Below are positions 32,561 through 44,560 of a stretch of 64,000 nt of DNA, one piece after another. Source of the DNA: Chimonanthus salicifolius (taxonomy: Eukaryota > Streptophyta > Magnoliopsida > Laurales > Calycanthaceae); contig CM023536.1 in assembly GCA_013350335.1 (NCBI GenBank), positions 13,831,520 through 13,895,519 of the forward strand. The letters run 5' to 3'. Each line of letters starts with the position of its first letter. Position 1 is the first letter of the stretch. The position numbers and the translations under genes were made by a program. Below the pieces are notes generated by a model, which worked only from the letters and a program-made list of their open reading frames with translations, searched no databases and was not told the DNA's origin.

Positions 32561-34195
32561 CACTAATTACTCAATCAGATAGTGTAAAATTTAGTTGCAT
32601 GCAATTTAATTTATCTAATAATCAGATAAATGATTAGACTGAATTGACTCAAGCATATGAGTTCAGTTTGAAAACTCTAAGCTCACTTAATCGATTCTCG
32701 AGATTTAATGACTCAGTTTACTTAGAATAATATATAATATTATTAGAAGTAATTAACTAAAGATTTTTAATATTTCGAATTTAAAAAGTAAATTTTATTT
32801 AAATATCGTGACTTAATTAGGATAAATCTTGCAAAGACTCCAACATCCCCACTTCCACGGCATGAATTTAGACATTGCTGTAGCGTCTATTCACTTGTGT
32901 CACTTCATTGACTCACAAGTCTTTTGGTTTTCAAATCAATGTATAATAATTTCTTCCTTTTTCTTTTAAAAATTATGTGTGATTAACTTTATTTTTCACC
33001 TTTATTAAGACTTGGTCCAATGTTTTAGTTAAAGTTTAAATATTGAAAATTTAAAATCTAGAGAGCCCATTTTAATAAAGAGATTATTATAAATTTTTAT
33101 ATATTTCACATGTATTTGGTGTTATATTTAAAAAATTAATATAGATGGTATACAAGTGAAAAATCACTTTATCCCGAGGATATATATAATTTTTTTTATA
33201 AAACTAATTTTATATGATATAAAAGTATAGACTATAACAATGAGATGGATGTGTATTTTCTTTTATACTCTTCTCTATTTATATTTGTACTTCCACGCCA
33301 TGAATTTAGAAGTTGTTGTAGAGTGTCTATTCACTTGTGTCGTCTTCTCATTTTCACAATCAATGTGTAATAATTTCTTTCGTTTTCTCCTCTTTTTTGG
33401 AATTCAATGTGATTAATTTCTTTCTCTTTTTTTATATATATATATATTTTTAAGAGTCACTAACCTAACTTTCTATCAAATGGATCACGAGATCTATATA
33501 ATTAAGTGTACTTGATAGATAATTATATAGATGTGAAGTGTCTAAATTTTCATTATTAATTGATCAATATAATCATAATCATTTTAGTGTCAATTAATAT
33601 AAGAAATTAATTCTAAAAAAATTAAAATTATGAGATATAACTTCAAACACACCTAATCATATTATTTTGTTTATTCTATACTCACTCACATGAGGTTCAA
33701 GATCCATTTAAAGAATAATCTCAATATCAAATCTCAATAAAAATAACATAATTTTATACTTCATTCATGACTCAGTCGAGCTCTCACATAATCAAGTGTT
33801 ATAACTTAGTTTTATTTTTAGAATTACTATAGAACTAAGAAAGTTGATTTGTTTTGATTGGGCTAATCTCATCGGATTTATGATTCACCTACTTCAGATT
33901 CATTCAAATTAATCTCTGTGACCACATTATTGAATTCAAATAAACTTTAAAATTGACATTTTTAATTCATATAAGTTAGATTCAACTCAAAATAACCACG
34001 CAAATCTTTGATTATATATGTTGATTTTTTTTCTAATATTTTGTTTGTGTGGATTATATAGGTTGAGTATCTTGACTTGCTCATTTCATTATTCTTTCTT
34101 TTTCTTTTTGGAATTATGTGTGATTAACATAATTTTATTCATCTGTGTCACTTTTGTGATTTAGAGTCAAGTCCTCAGTCTCACACATCTTTTCG
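32561..34195. repeat. AT-rich intergenic with internal duplication
   Basis: About 115 bp at 32851 (ACTTCCACGGCATGAATTTA) recurs diverged at 33289. Otherwise no gene or element ends seen. Confidence 0.55.
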
Positions 34196-34425
34196 TTCAT
34201 TAGCGTGTTATCTGTGACTTAGAGTCAATTCCTCATTCTCAAGCAATTAAGTGATGAGCTTTTTTTCTAGAATTTTTATGTCATCCCAATGTACTAATTT
34301 GATGTAGTTAGGTCACTTTTTTACAACTCAAGCTAAAATAAATAGTATTTTATAATAAATTAGGTTTCACTAATCTTACAAAATCAAATAAGTAGTTGTT
34401 TATGTGATACTTTAAAAGAAGTAAG
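34196..34425. repeat. Diverged direct repeat of 45376-45541
   Basis: Shared phrases TGTGACTTAGAGTCAATT, CAATTAAGTGATGA and CACTAATCTTACAAAATCAA. Part of an older 11-13 kb duplication around the LRR pseudogene. Confidence 0.7.
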
Positions 34426-34464
34426 GAACAAAAATAGCACGGGCAAAATTGCAAATACACAAAC

Positions 34465-34865
34465 CAGGGGTGAAAAAAAATGGCCCGGCCGATAATTCGA
34501 CCTACATGCAAATATCAGCCGATATGATTCTCTCTCCTCTTTTTTTTTTTTAAATATCGGTATTATTTTATTTTTTCTGAATTAAAAAATAAAAAAAACT
34601 GAAAAAAAACTATTTTTTTAAAAATAAAATTGAAAATATAAATATCGGCCGATATTGGGCCGATATTTTGACCCGGGCCCATCATCGTTTTGTTTTTTTT
34701 TTTTAAAAAAAAAATCGATATTAATCATATCAGCCGATATCGGAACCGATATGATTCGGCGATATATCGGCCGATATGAAGCCTGTACGGACGATATTAT
34801 ATGGTGCTTAAAACCCATATGATATCGACCGATACATTTCGTATCGGTCGATATCTCGACCCCTG
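34465..34865. mobile_element. hAT-type MITE, TATCGGCCGATA-rich
   Basis: Ends CAGGGGTG and ACCCCTG with a perfect 8-bp target duplication ACACAAAC (34457-34464 and 34866-34873), the hAT hallmark. The 401-bp interior is a chain of GCCGATAT and ATATCGGC palindromes plus T/A homopolymers. No transposase. Confidence 0.9.
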
Positions 34866-35105
34866 ACACAAACATTCGGTCCACAACTCATGTAACTGTC
34901 GGTGCATAAATCATTATCCCAATAAGAAGTTAAACACTTAATTCTTTCAGCAGAGAGAGTGCAGCACAAGCAAAATTGGAAATAAACAAAATTTGGTGCA
35001 CAAATCATCTAACTGTCAGTGCAAAAATCATTACCCTATATCCTAAAATTATTGTGTCTTCACATAGTTCAGTCATTTTTTTTTATGATTAAGATTAAAA
35101 TAATA

Positions 35106-35344
35106 CTTCCTCTATCCCAAAACGCCTGCCTCATTTCAAAATTTTTTATTTCTTAAGAATCATTTTATAAAATATTATTGTCAAACGTTGATATTTTATT
35201 ATTTGGACAAGACAAAGCTTATAAAAGAATGTCGTTTTCCCATCACATTAGAGTGCGAATCGGAGCTGAAAATAAATGAAGTAAGCAAGTAGTTTGGGAC
35301 AATTTCAAAATGCATATAGGACAAATATTTTGGGACGGAGGAAG
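35106..35344. mobile_element. Stowaway MITE
   Basis: Terminal repeats CTTCCTCTATCCCAAAA and TTTTGGGACGGAGGAAG flanked by TA on both sides, as in plant Stowaway (Tc1/mariner) elements. 239 bp. Confidence 0.9.
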
Positions 35345-35940
35345 TAATATTTTATGATGAATTAAAATTATCTATATGTTTTTTTATCTTTATCTTTTTC
35401 TTTTAAGAATTGTTATTTCAATTAAGTGATTTAGAGAGTCAAGTCGTCATTAACGTGTTTCTCATGTCTTCTGCCATGTGACTTTTGTGAATTAGAGTCA
35501 AGTCCTGTTTGCCACAATCAACTACCATAACTTCTTCATTACTGTGTTTCTCATGTCTTCATGTGTGTCACTTCTATGACTTAATTATAAAGAATTAAGT
35601 GTTTAACTCTTTTTTTTTTTTCAAAAATTATTGTTTCATCTGAATATACTAATTTCACATAGTTATTCAGATTAAAATAAATTAAAATTATCTGGGTGTT
35701 TTTGATTCTCTGATGTAACTAGCCCAATTTAGTGCTTGGTCTGATTTTGATTCACCATATGGGAGATCAGCTCTAATGAAGACAATGATACATTTGTTAT
35801 AGGCAGCATGTGTATAAGTGAAATTGCTAAATTATAAAGTTTTCCATGTGCACACTATAGATTAGAATATGTTTGGTTGAAAAGTCTTCTCATTCACACG
35901 GGATTTATTGACTTGTTAAATAATCAAATTTCAGATGCCA
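35345..35940. other. AT-rich, likely former 5' flank of the LRR gene
   Basis: Contains diverged copies of the GAGTCAAGTCCT and GTGTCACTTCTATGACTTA phrases found at 34150 and 45380. No gene seen. Confidence 0.45.
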
Positions 35941-36748
35941 TGCCTACTTGATTTTGGAACTTGTCATCCAAAGTTACCTTCATAAATCTAGCTTCCAATA
36001 ACATATCTCGTAAGATTCCAACATCCTTAGAATTTTACAAATCTGGACGAACTATTACTTTAAGTTCAATTCGTTTTGAGGGTTTTCTATCATATCACAT
36101 CTCAAACGCACATATCATGAGTGATTTCTATTATTCTGGTACTACATTATATGCTCGTGATAATTTTTTAAATGGTTGCATTCCCTTGTCTTTTTGTGAC
36201 ATTAAATCATTTTGGAGTCTAGACCTCTGAAACAACCAAATAACAGGACAAATTCCTTCATGCTTTGGGAACTTTTCAAATTTGTGGTTTATAGACTTGC
36301 CAAATAATGGTCTAGAGGGTGAAATTCCTTTATTTCCTAACAATTTTTCACCATTGAGTACTTTGGTTTTGGAAAATAATCATTTAACAAGACAGATACC
36401 ATCATCGATTGCAAAACTTACAAATTTGAAAATTTTAGATTTACCAAATAATTCTTTGGTTGGTACAATTCCAAGTCAATTTGATAGCCTTTCTCTTGTA
36501 TGGTTGAGGTTGAGCCATAATCACCTTCATGGAGTACTTCCTTTGTCTTTTGCAATTTCAACAGAATTGGTTGGTATTGATCATAGTAAAAATAGATTGC
36601 CTGGATCCCTGACAACATGGATGTGGGAAAGCCTAACTCATTTGATGTTTCTCAACCTTCGATCAAATATGTTCACTGGCAGTATCGCCATGCAACTATC
36701 ACTACTTTTGTCTCTTCAAGTTCTAGACCTTGCCGGCAATCATCTATC
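35941..36748 (+). pseudogene. Receptor-like protein (LRR) pseudogene, 5' part
   Basis: Extracellular leucine-rich repeats of a plant receptor-like protein (class that includes Cf and Ve-type immune receptors). Successive repeats are readable: KVTFINLASNNISRKIPTSL, FWSLDL-stop, NLWFIDLPNNGLEGEIP, LSTLVLENNHLTRQIPSSI, NLKILDLPNNSLVGTIPSQF, HLMFLNLRSNMFTGSIAM, LQVLDLAGNHLS. Stops occur after the first block (near 35950) and at about 36228. The frame is then cut at 36748 by the 4.1-kb copia and resumes at 40875. No start or signal peptide is visible. Confidence 0.88.
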
Positions 36749-37132
36749 TGTTGGTGTAAACACCCCATAATGAAATCACACAATCATCCAAACACACACA
36801 GAATAGGAAGAGGAGAAAGATGAACACAGAGATATACGTGGTTCGGCCACCATGCCTACGTCCACGGAGCGTGTAACACGAATTCATTAGAAGAGTAAAT
36901 CAATTACAAAAGGATTAAACCCTTAACCCCTTTCTTTCTTCTCTCTCTCTGGTTCTTCCCTTTCTTTCTCTCTTCTCTCTTCTCTCTACAGTGCACACTT
37001 TAGCTTAACCTAAAAAGAAATAAGAGGCATTATATATACAAGTGGGGTAGGTTACAAGATTGGACCTAACTAGGCCTAAGTTTGGGCTTGGGCCCAAAAG
37101 GTTGATCAGGCCTTTGAGCCAAAAGTCCAACA
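36749..37132 (-). repeat. 3' LTR of the 4.1-kb copia
   Basis: 384 bp. A TATATATAATG box is visible on the minus strand near 37030-37040, and a CT-rich stretch at 36930-36990. Confidence 0.93.
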
Positions 37133-37309
37133 AATCTCCACCTTGGCGAAAAAGGCCGAGTCCAATGAAGAATGATGTGTTGTGCTTTTAACCTCTCCAC
37201 CTTATACGAACTCCACCAACTTGGGAAATAACCTAAGATAAACTCATGTTCTGCATCTACAGATCTCAGCATATCGGCCGCTCTTGGCAATGCTCCACCT
37301 ACAGCTGCA

Positions 37310-38901
37310 ATCCTCTGCATCTCTGTGTGAGATGCGCATCCCCACGCTCCGGGATGCTCCACCTTCTTCTACAAGTAGAAGAATCGGCCAAGTCCAAGCC
37401 CCGCTTGAACTTGACTACCCATTTCATTGTTGAACCTTTTGCATTCTTCTTTGTGTGGGACATCGACGCTTTCATCTTTCCATCGCTGCTTTCACCTGCA
37501 CCATGGAAACCATTCATACTACCACAACCATCCAATGCAAAAGTCGCGTTGTTCTTCGGGCCACACTTCACTGAAGTCTTGCGGGTTCTTCTTCTTATAC
37601 CCGTAGCTTGACTAGAAGATGCGTGTTGTCTGCCAAAAACTGTACTCTCCAACAGTGTATACAGACCTCCTTGCCTCTTCCCCTTCATCACTATCATAGC
37701 TCCTCTAACCACTCTAAGAGCCCCATCTTTTGCTTTGAAGGCGAATCCCTCAGATTTGAGCATACTTAATGAAATTAAATTCATCTTCATGTCCGGGGCA
37801 TGATGCCACATTCTCAAGCGTCTTCACCGTACCATCAAACATCTTGATTATGATTGACCCGGTCCCAATGATACTGCTAATTGGCCCATTTGCCATTTGG
37901 GCAATTCCTCCATTGCATGGTTTGTAAGTGTCAAACCATTCTCTCATCGGACACGTGGTAGGAACACCCTGTATCTAAAATCCACTTATCATTTAGATTG
38001 TCCATACCTGTAATGACTGTCAACACTCCAGCAACTCCAGGAAAAATCTCCTCTGCTGAGGCACTATGTGCGTCGCTCGATTGATCCGAGTCTTGTGATC
38101 TGCCTTCCTGATCACGCTTAAGTTTGTTGCAGTCCACCAACTTGTGCCCTTCCTTATCACAGTAATAGCACTTGAACTTCCCAACACTCTTTCCTCTTGA
38201 TTTCGGCCGTGACGGCCCCCTGCTACAAAGCCTTTGTCAAAACCTCTCCCACGGCGATGATCACCGGTAACCACTAGCCCCTCTGTACGATAGGATCCTG
38301 AAGACTCACCTGATTCCTTTTTACGGATTTCTTCGCTTAGAATCAGATCCCGAATATCATCATATTTCAGTTTCGTACTTCCTTTGGAGCTGCTCATAGC
38401 TGCGACAGTAGCATTCCAACGTTTTGGTAGAGAGGATAGAAGAATCAATGCTCTGACCTCATCCTCCAAGTCAATTTGCACCGAACTCAACTGACTCGTG
38501 ACTGAGTTGAACTCGTTCAGATGTTCAGCCACTGATGCACCTTCTGACATCTTGAGGTTGAATAACCGTCTCATCAGATGTACCTTATTGGAGGCAGAAG
38601 GTTTCTCAAACATGTTTGCAAGAGCATCCATCAGACCCTTCGTGGTCGTCTCCTTCGCTATGTTGAAAGCAACATTCCGAGACAGCGTTAATCGAATAAC
38701 GCCCAATGCCCGTCTGTCGAGAAGTGCCCAATCTTCAGCCTTCATATCAGTTGGCTTTGTTCCTTCAAGAGGTTGGTGCATTTTCATCTGATACAAAGAA
38801 TCCTCGATCTGCATCTTCCAGTATGCAAAGTCTGTGCCATTGAATCTGTCAATCTTGATTTTCACCTCTTCTGACATTGCTACCCACTGAGATTTCCTCA
38901 C
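37310..38901 (-). pseudogene. Copia gag-protease polyprotein, frameshifted
   Basis: Gag ATG is at 38877 (MSEEVKIKIDRFNGTDF) or 38901 with eight more residues. UBN2-type gag: YWKMQIEDSLYQ, LMRRLFNLKMSEGASVAEHL, LPKRWNATVAAM, SEEIRKKESG. A frameshift follows near 38215. The zinc knuckle CYYCDKEGHKLVDC (38130-38178) is intact. The protease motif KWILDTGCSYHVS (about 37950-37990) is intact. The pre-integrase segment (DMKMNLISLSMLKSEGF, RQGGLYTLL) runs to about 37310. There is no integrase catalytic core or reverse transcriptase. Gag and protease of this size would make particles, but not cDNA without help. Confidence 0.9.
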
Positions 38902-38904
38902 ACT

Positions 38905-40480
38905 GCCACTGTCAAATCTCCAAACTTCAGATCAGCACTGGCCACTATGTAGATCCTATCACTGTGAACACACAGGCGAAAACGGATCTGAATTCCAAGT
39001 CTGGATGACTCTAGAAACTTCAAAACAGTCTTCACCGTTGATTTGATTGAAGGAGTACCTGAAACTGTGGTCCAGCGGGATCACTAGAAACTTTAGTCCT
39101 GAAGACTACCAGATGCTGCAGTATAGTAATCCAGTGAGACTACCCGAATCCATAGTCCATCGGGTGATCACTCGAAATACTGGTCTCGCAGGTGCACCTT
39201 AATTGATGGTCCTCTAGACCACCAAATGTTCTCGCTGTTGTTCTCCACCCAAGTGAAACCCTCGATGGTTACTCTCAGCCTGTCTGCAGAGCCGCTGCAC
39301 ACCAGTTCACCGTTCGCTCTCTCCTATCTGTTCTCTTTTCACAGATCTGCTTACAGTCGATCTCCTCTTTCTTAGTGCTGCGGCGTTACATCAACCCCGA
39401 CGAAGGTCGGTTCTGTTCTCAGGGGTATTTTTCCTTCCCTTCTCAGATCTTCTCTTCAAGCAGCAACCCACAGATCTTCCAGATCAGGCTGGCTCTGGCG
39501 TGGCCGTACCTGCTGTCCCAGTGCTCTGAGATCTGCGCACAGCGTCACTGCTCGTTGCAGCTGCCTCTCTGTCAGAACCCCTCTCTGTAACAGATTCCGT
39601 CGCTAATCTGCGACGCAGCTGTGTTCTCAGATCTACACCAATCTGTGTACTTTCTTTGAGTCACGATCTCAGATCTGGCACTCGATCTGATGCTCCACTT
39701 TTTACAGATCTGAACCCCACGTTCTCAGATCTACACAGATCTGGCTGCCAGTAATGGAGTCCTCTGTCTCGATCTTCAGATCTGCCTCAGATCTGGGCCT
39801 GCCAAGCTCCACATGCTGCCATGTGATGCTGCTACTGCGCATCTTTGTCTGCTCACATCTCCAGCCTTCCAGTCAGATCTGCAATTTCTTCTCAACAGAT
39901 CTGCACAAGGCCTTCTCTTCTCCGTTCACGCAGCAACTGACTACTCCGCCCTCAGATCTGCGTTGCAGACCAGATCTGCAGCAGTCTCACAAGATCTAAA
40001 CTCGGTCCACTGCAGTTCTTCCTCTGCAATCGTCCCTTCTCGAGATTTCAGATCTGAAACCGAGAAAAACCAGACATCCTTCTCAGATCTGCAGAACCGA
40101 CATTGGTTCTGTCGTGGGTTCTATAGAAGCCTCAGATCTGGGTGTAATTGCGGTTGCCTCTGCGGCCGCTCGCTGATGGACGCGCTTCAGATCTACTCCA
40201 GATCTGGCCGCCTCCGGCGTCCCTGTTTCCAATTGGAAGCCCAAACAGATCTGGGTATTTTGCAGCCCATGGATCTCTCTACTCTCGGTGGTTTTTGAAG
40301 AAAACCCCAAAACCGAAAGAAGACCTGTGCTGACCGTCTTCTACTCCCAGTTGTCATGTGACTGCAGTTCCGTTGGGCCTGCACCTATCCAGATCTGGTA
40401 TATGCTGATGAGAGTGGTGCGGTGATCTGTAAGTGATTTCTGCCCAAAAATCTTCCGACGAATCCGATGATCCGACGAAC
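38905..40480 (-). other. AGATCT-dense leader of the 4.1-kb copia
   Basis: 1.6 kb without credible coding. About two dozen AGATCT hexamers, mostly as CAGATCTG or TCAGATCTG, occur between 39340 and 40400. Confidence 0.85.
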
Positions 40481-40496
40481 TGGCTCTAAAACCACT
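40479..40496 (-). other. Primer binding site of the 4.1-kb copia
   Basis: Minus strand AGTGGTTTTAGAGCCAG directly follows the 5' LTR. It is a diverged initiator-Met type site. Confidence 0.65.
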
Positions 40497-40874
40497 TGTT
40501 GGTGTAAACACCCTACAATGAAATCACACAATCATCCAAACACACACAGAATAAGAAGAGGAGAAAGATGAACACAGAGATATACGTGGTTCGGCAACCA
40601 TGTCTACGTCCACAGAGCGTGTAACACAAATTCACTAGAAGAGTAAACCAATTACAAAATGATTAAACCCTTAACCCCTTTCTCTCTTCTCTCTCTTTGG
40701 TTCTTCCATTTCTTTCTCTCTTCTCTCTATTGTGCACACTTTAGCTTATCCTAAAAAGAAATAAGAGGCATTATATATACAAGTGGGCTAGGTTACAAGA
40801 TTGGACCTAACTGGGCCTAAGTTTGGGCTTGGGCCCAAAAGATTGATCAGGCCTTCTGAGACAAAAGTCCAACA
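40497..40874 (-). repeat. 5' LTR of the 4.1-kb copia
   Basis: 378 bp; TATA-like TATATATAATG at about 40769-40779 on the minus strand. Confidence 0.93.
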
Positions 40875-41560
40875 CTATCGAGAGTCATATCAAGTTCTTT
40901 CAGCAACTTCATAGCAATGGTAATGACACATAATCTAAGTGAAGGCCTTTACTATTTGGAGTTTTCAGTGGTCATAAAGGAGATTGAACTAAAGTACACC
41001 ACATCGATTGTTTTATTAATACTATTGACCTTTCTCGAAATGGTCTATCTAGTGAAATCCCCAATAGATTAGTAAGACTTACAGGACTGATAAGCTTGAA
41101 TTTGTTAGGAAACCATTTGTAAGGAAGCATCTCTAAAGATATTAGCAATTTGCAGCAATTAGAATCCCTTGACTTCTCAAGAAATCACTTGTCTGGTGTA
41201 ATCCCATCGAATATCTCTGCATTGAATTTTATGAGTGGCTTGAATTTGTCATACAACAATCTTTCTGGGCATATTCCATCAGGTGGACAGCTTCAAACTC
41301 TCAACGATCGATCCATCTATAAGGGAAACTACAATCTTTGTGGCACACCACTTTCAGATTGACCAGATGGACCCAGTCCTACATCATTGACCTTTAATGG
41401 TGGAGATGACGAAGATAGGTCCAAGCTGCTATGATTTTCTATTGGTGCGATGATGGAATTTGTGATTGGATTTTGGGCTATATATAGAATTTTAATTCTT
41501 GAACAAGTCATGGAGGATTTCATATTATGGGTTCTTTGATAGGTTGATTGAGAGACTCAA
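40875..41560 (+). pseudogene. Receptor-like protein (LRR) pseudogene, 3' part
   Basis: Continues the LRRs after the copia insertion: GLISLNLLGNHL, QQLESLDFSRNHLSGVIP, MSGLNLSYNNLSGHIPSGGQ, then the C-terminal cap LQTLNDRSIYKGNYNLCGTP. A stop follows at 41360. Beyond it the acidic spacer (GGDDEDRSKLL) and transmembrane segment (IGAMMEFVIGFWAIYRILIL) of a receptor-like protein are still readable, with no kinase domain after them. Several stops make it non-functional. Confidence 0.88.
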
Positions 41561-42283
41561 TTAACTCGTTGTAAGTATAATATTGAAAGTTAGGAAGAAA
41601 TAAAGCACCAACAGGATCATCATTTGTGAAAGATTTGCCACCAAGTTTAAGGGTGGTTATTAGTACAATAAATATATGGAATGATCATGTATGCTTTTAA
41701 CCCTTCATCTTATAAGAATTTCGATGTTGTCTTCATGCTCTCTCTCTCTCCATCTTTTTTGCTAACAAAATGTTCAGGAAATTCTTTTTTGACAATTAAT
41801 TTATTGTGAACTAGATAACCAACGTTTCATGGTATTTATTTTTTGTCATATGGATGAATTTGTTGAAAAGATTTGATAGTAGCTTGATGAAAGATCAAAC
41901 TAGATATTCATCGAAGTACATATATTCAGAGGCTACAAAGATTTAATAGAATTAGTGAGTTCATCTCGATGGGTTTAAATTGATTATAGATTTAATTCAT
42001 TAGAAAATTATGATTGTAAAGGAAAATAGAATGCAAGCATGTGCTCCTTGGAAAAAAAAAAAAAAAATTACTTCGTTCACTATAAATTGGCTCTCTGTGC
42101 ATATTTTTGCCAAGATGTTTGGGTGAAGCCTGGTCCTAGGCTAATAACACTGAGTAAAGCCCAACAAAATTACTTCGTTCACAATAAATTGGCTCTCTCA
42201 ACATATTTCTGCTTGACGCTAAAGCCCAACAAATATTCAAGGCCCAACTTGAATGGGCAACGTCATCTGTAATATTGTAAAAC
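41561..42283. other. Intergenic, no gene seen
   Basis: AT-rich; a CT run at 41740-41752 and a short direct repeat (ATTACTTCGTTCAC with AAATTGGCTCTCT at 42068 and 42169). Confidence 0.5.
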
Positions 42284-42452
42284 TAGGGCTTCAACTTGGG
42301 CTAGGCTTAATCTGAGCACATATAAAAACGAATTTGGGTTCAGGGTTTACACAAGCTCGTTTCGGGCTCATTTTTGGATCTAAATATTAGACCAAAATTA
42401 GAATTTGGGTTGGGCATTGGTCTACTACCCTGAAAGCCCAAGTTTTGCCCTA
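42284..42452. mobile_element. Possible hAT-like MITE
   Basis: Inverted ends TAGGGCTTCAACTTGGGC and GCCCAAGTTTTGCCCTA, interior of GGGCTTGGG-type words. No matching target duplication, so the call is tentative. Confidence 0.5.
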
Positions 42453-43600
42453 AATCCTAAATTTGAACTTCAATTTCTAAAATCTAATTTTCTTTAACTA
42501 ACAGTGCGTATAAATTTATGTAACATATCAAATTTTATTTTAGAGAATAATAGTAGAAAAGCTCCATTTTTAAGCTCAAAGTAGCCCAAGCTGAGAGAAG
42601 CCCACATATACATTTAGGATGTAAAAATAAAACTCTCTCAAAAGAGATCCAAAAGAAGAGCTCCAAATTTCTGAGCCTAAGACTCCTTTTATAGATTTTA
42701 AATTTTTAAAAATAGAAATTAAAAAATATTACTAAAATGATCAAAAGACATAAGAAGGAGAGAACGAAATCAAGCCACAATAGTGATCGGTATGCATTTG
42801 TACGACAGTTTTACTGCCATCCCCCCATCTGTACGATTTAGATTCAAAATAATATTAATAATATTATTATTAAAGAAATTGATCTTTAGCAATTTTATCT
42901 AACAAAACTTGATAAGTAAATGAAGGAGCATTTCCTTATTCATGGTGTTATGTACATATTCCATCTATTTTACATAGATAATTAGTCTCCTTAGTAAAGA
43001 AACTATTTACAAATTGTAATATTCGGCTAATCATTGGTGAATATATTTTGAGTGAATCCTCAATGTTTTGATTTAATCTGGAAAGTCTCTTTATGAGCTT
43101 TAAACTTATCAAATATCAGTCTCTTTAAATAATTTTGAGTGATAAAAATTATTTAATCTATGTAAATCTATCTTGTAAAAATATAAAATTCATAAAAACA
43201 TTAATTTAAATGCCAAAACAATCGTAAAAATGTTGTTAAGATTATGAATAAATTACAAAAATAAATATAGTTAAAAGAAACACATTATTGAAAATTTTAT
43301 TACAACATGTTTGTGAGCCATTGATTACTTAAATTGATGTTCTGTTTTTTATGTTGGATAGTTACTAATGTTTAGTAAAATTAAAATATTTATTGAGCGC
43401 TTTTCTTCTTTTATCTACATTTTCAATATTTTTTCCACTTTTTTAGATACTTATGAAGAGAAAGAGCCACTGAGATGACCTGGTGCTCCTAAGGGCAGTG
43501 GGTATCACCCATAAAAAAATATCACTTTTTTTTTTACTTTAATTCTTCAAAATTAATATAATAAACAAAATAATTATATTAAATGTACTATCTTCATTGA
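42453..43600. other. AT-rich with diverged local repeats
   Basis: 43024-43085 is an inverted match to 32180-32240; 43130-43210 is a direct match to 32330-32420. No gene seen. Confidence 0.5.
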
Positions 43601-43604
43601 CTCA

Positions 43605-44207
43605 AATGTCATAAAGATTTTTTGTGATAGACATAATTTTCTTCATGTTTCATTTTTGTGAACAAATCATCATTTCATTTCATACAAAGAAGTCATCAAC
43701 TGCTACAATTTCATTTAAGAAGTGTCATAAAGAATTTTTGTGATCAACATAATTTTTTTATACGTGTCTCATTTTCATCCAATCATATCATTATCTCCTA
43801 TAATTTCATTTAAGAGTTAGACTAGCAACTTGCTAATCATCGGTTCTCTTTGATTTTTCAAAGACAACTCATCTATTGACTTGCCAAATTTCAAATGCCA
43901 TGCCAAAAAAAAGTGAGAAATAAGGATTTCTAATATTCTTTTAAAATTCTTAAAAACATATATTTAAATGTCAAAACATTCGTAAAAAGTTGTTAAGATT
44001 ATGAATAAATTACAAAAAATAAATTAATTATAAGACACATTATCTATAGTTTCAAAAATATCACATAGAAATTATTCCCAAACACTTACCCAAGTCTTAA
44101 GTTTGATTAATAACAATTAATTATTTTCTTCAAAGCATTCTCTATTTGTTCAACTAATTAATCATGGCTCAACTCAATTGGCTTGAATTAATCATGTCAT
44201 ATTTGTC
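43605..44207. repeat. Local repeat block, partner of 30.9-32.6 kb
   Basis: Two diverged units of about 120 bp (from 43609 and 43728) of the GTCATAAAG...TTTTTGTGAT family, then 43930-44207 matching 32370-32560. Confidence 0.7.
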
Positions 44208-44560
44208 CGCCATTCTCCCCGCCGACCTTCTCCACACCCGTCCACAGCGCCAGCCTCGCCTTCGACTTCGCCTGAAGCAGCCTGCTCCGTCTGCCCGAAT
44301 CTGACCCTTTGACCCCTTTGCCATTTACCTTGCTGCCCTCCATTCGATTTCAACTTTCAAGCAGCCCATGTTTCCCCACTTTCGTTATTCCCTCCATGAA
44401 TGCTCAGCTCTCCGCCTCTCCACTGATCTCATTCCCAACCACCCACCAACGTTAGTGCTTGACCTGGTTTCACCTCTCCTTTCTCTCTCTCTCTCTCTCT
44501 CTCTCTATTATTTCTCAATCAGTCAATTCCTTTTTGGCCCATTTATCCATTTATTCCCAT
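44208..44560 (+). other. C-rich island with CT microsatellite
   Basis: Base composition jumps abruptly at 44208 (CCGCCATTCTCCCCGCCGAC), unlike the AT-rich flanks. Open frames exist but I recognise no domain. A (CT)n run lies at about 44480-44506. Could be a captured gene fragment. Confidence 0.45.

Larger units (their letters stand above)
36749..40874 (-). mobile_element. Non-autonomous Ty1/copia element (gag-protease only)
   Basis: 4.1 kb, minus strand. LTRs of 384 and 378 bp start TGTTGGACTTTTG and end CACCAACA; target duplication CTATC is perfect (36744-36748 and 40875-40879). A long AGATCT-rich leader is followed by gag, zinc knuckle, protease and the pre-integrase segment, then the polypurine tract AAGGTGGAGAT. 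Integrase core, RT and RNase H are missing, so it depends on a helper. It sits inside the LRR pseudogene. LTRs differ at several per cent of sites. Confidence 0.95.

Noticed and set aside
39754..40298. 161-codon plus-strand frame in the 4.1-kb copia leader
   Set aside because: Antisense to the element and made of CAGATCTG translations (RSAL, QTRSA); not a real gene.
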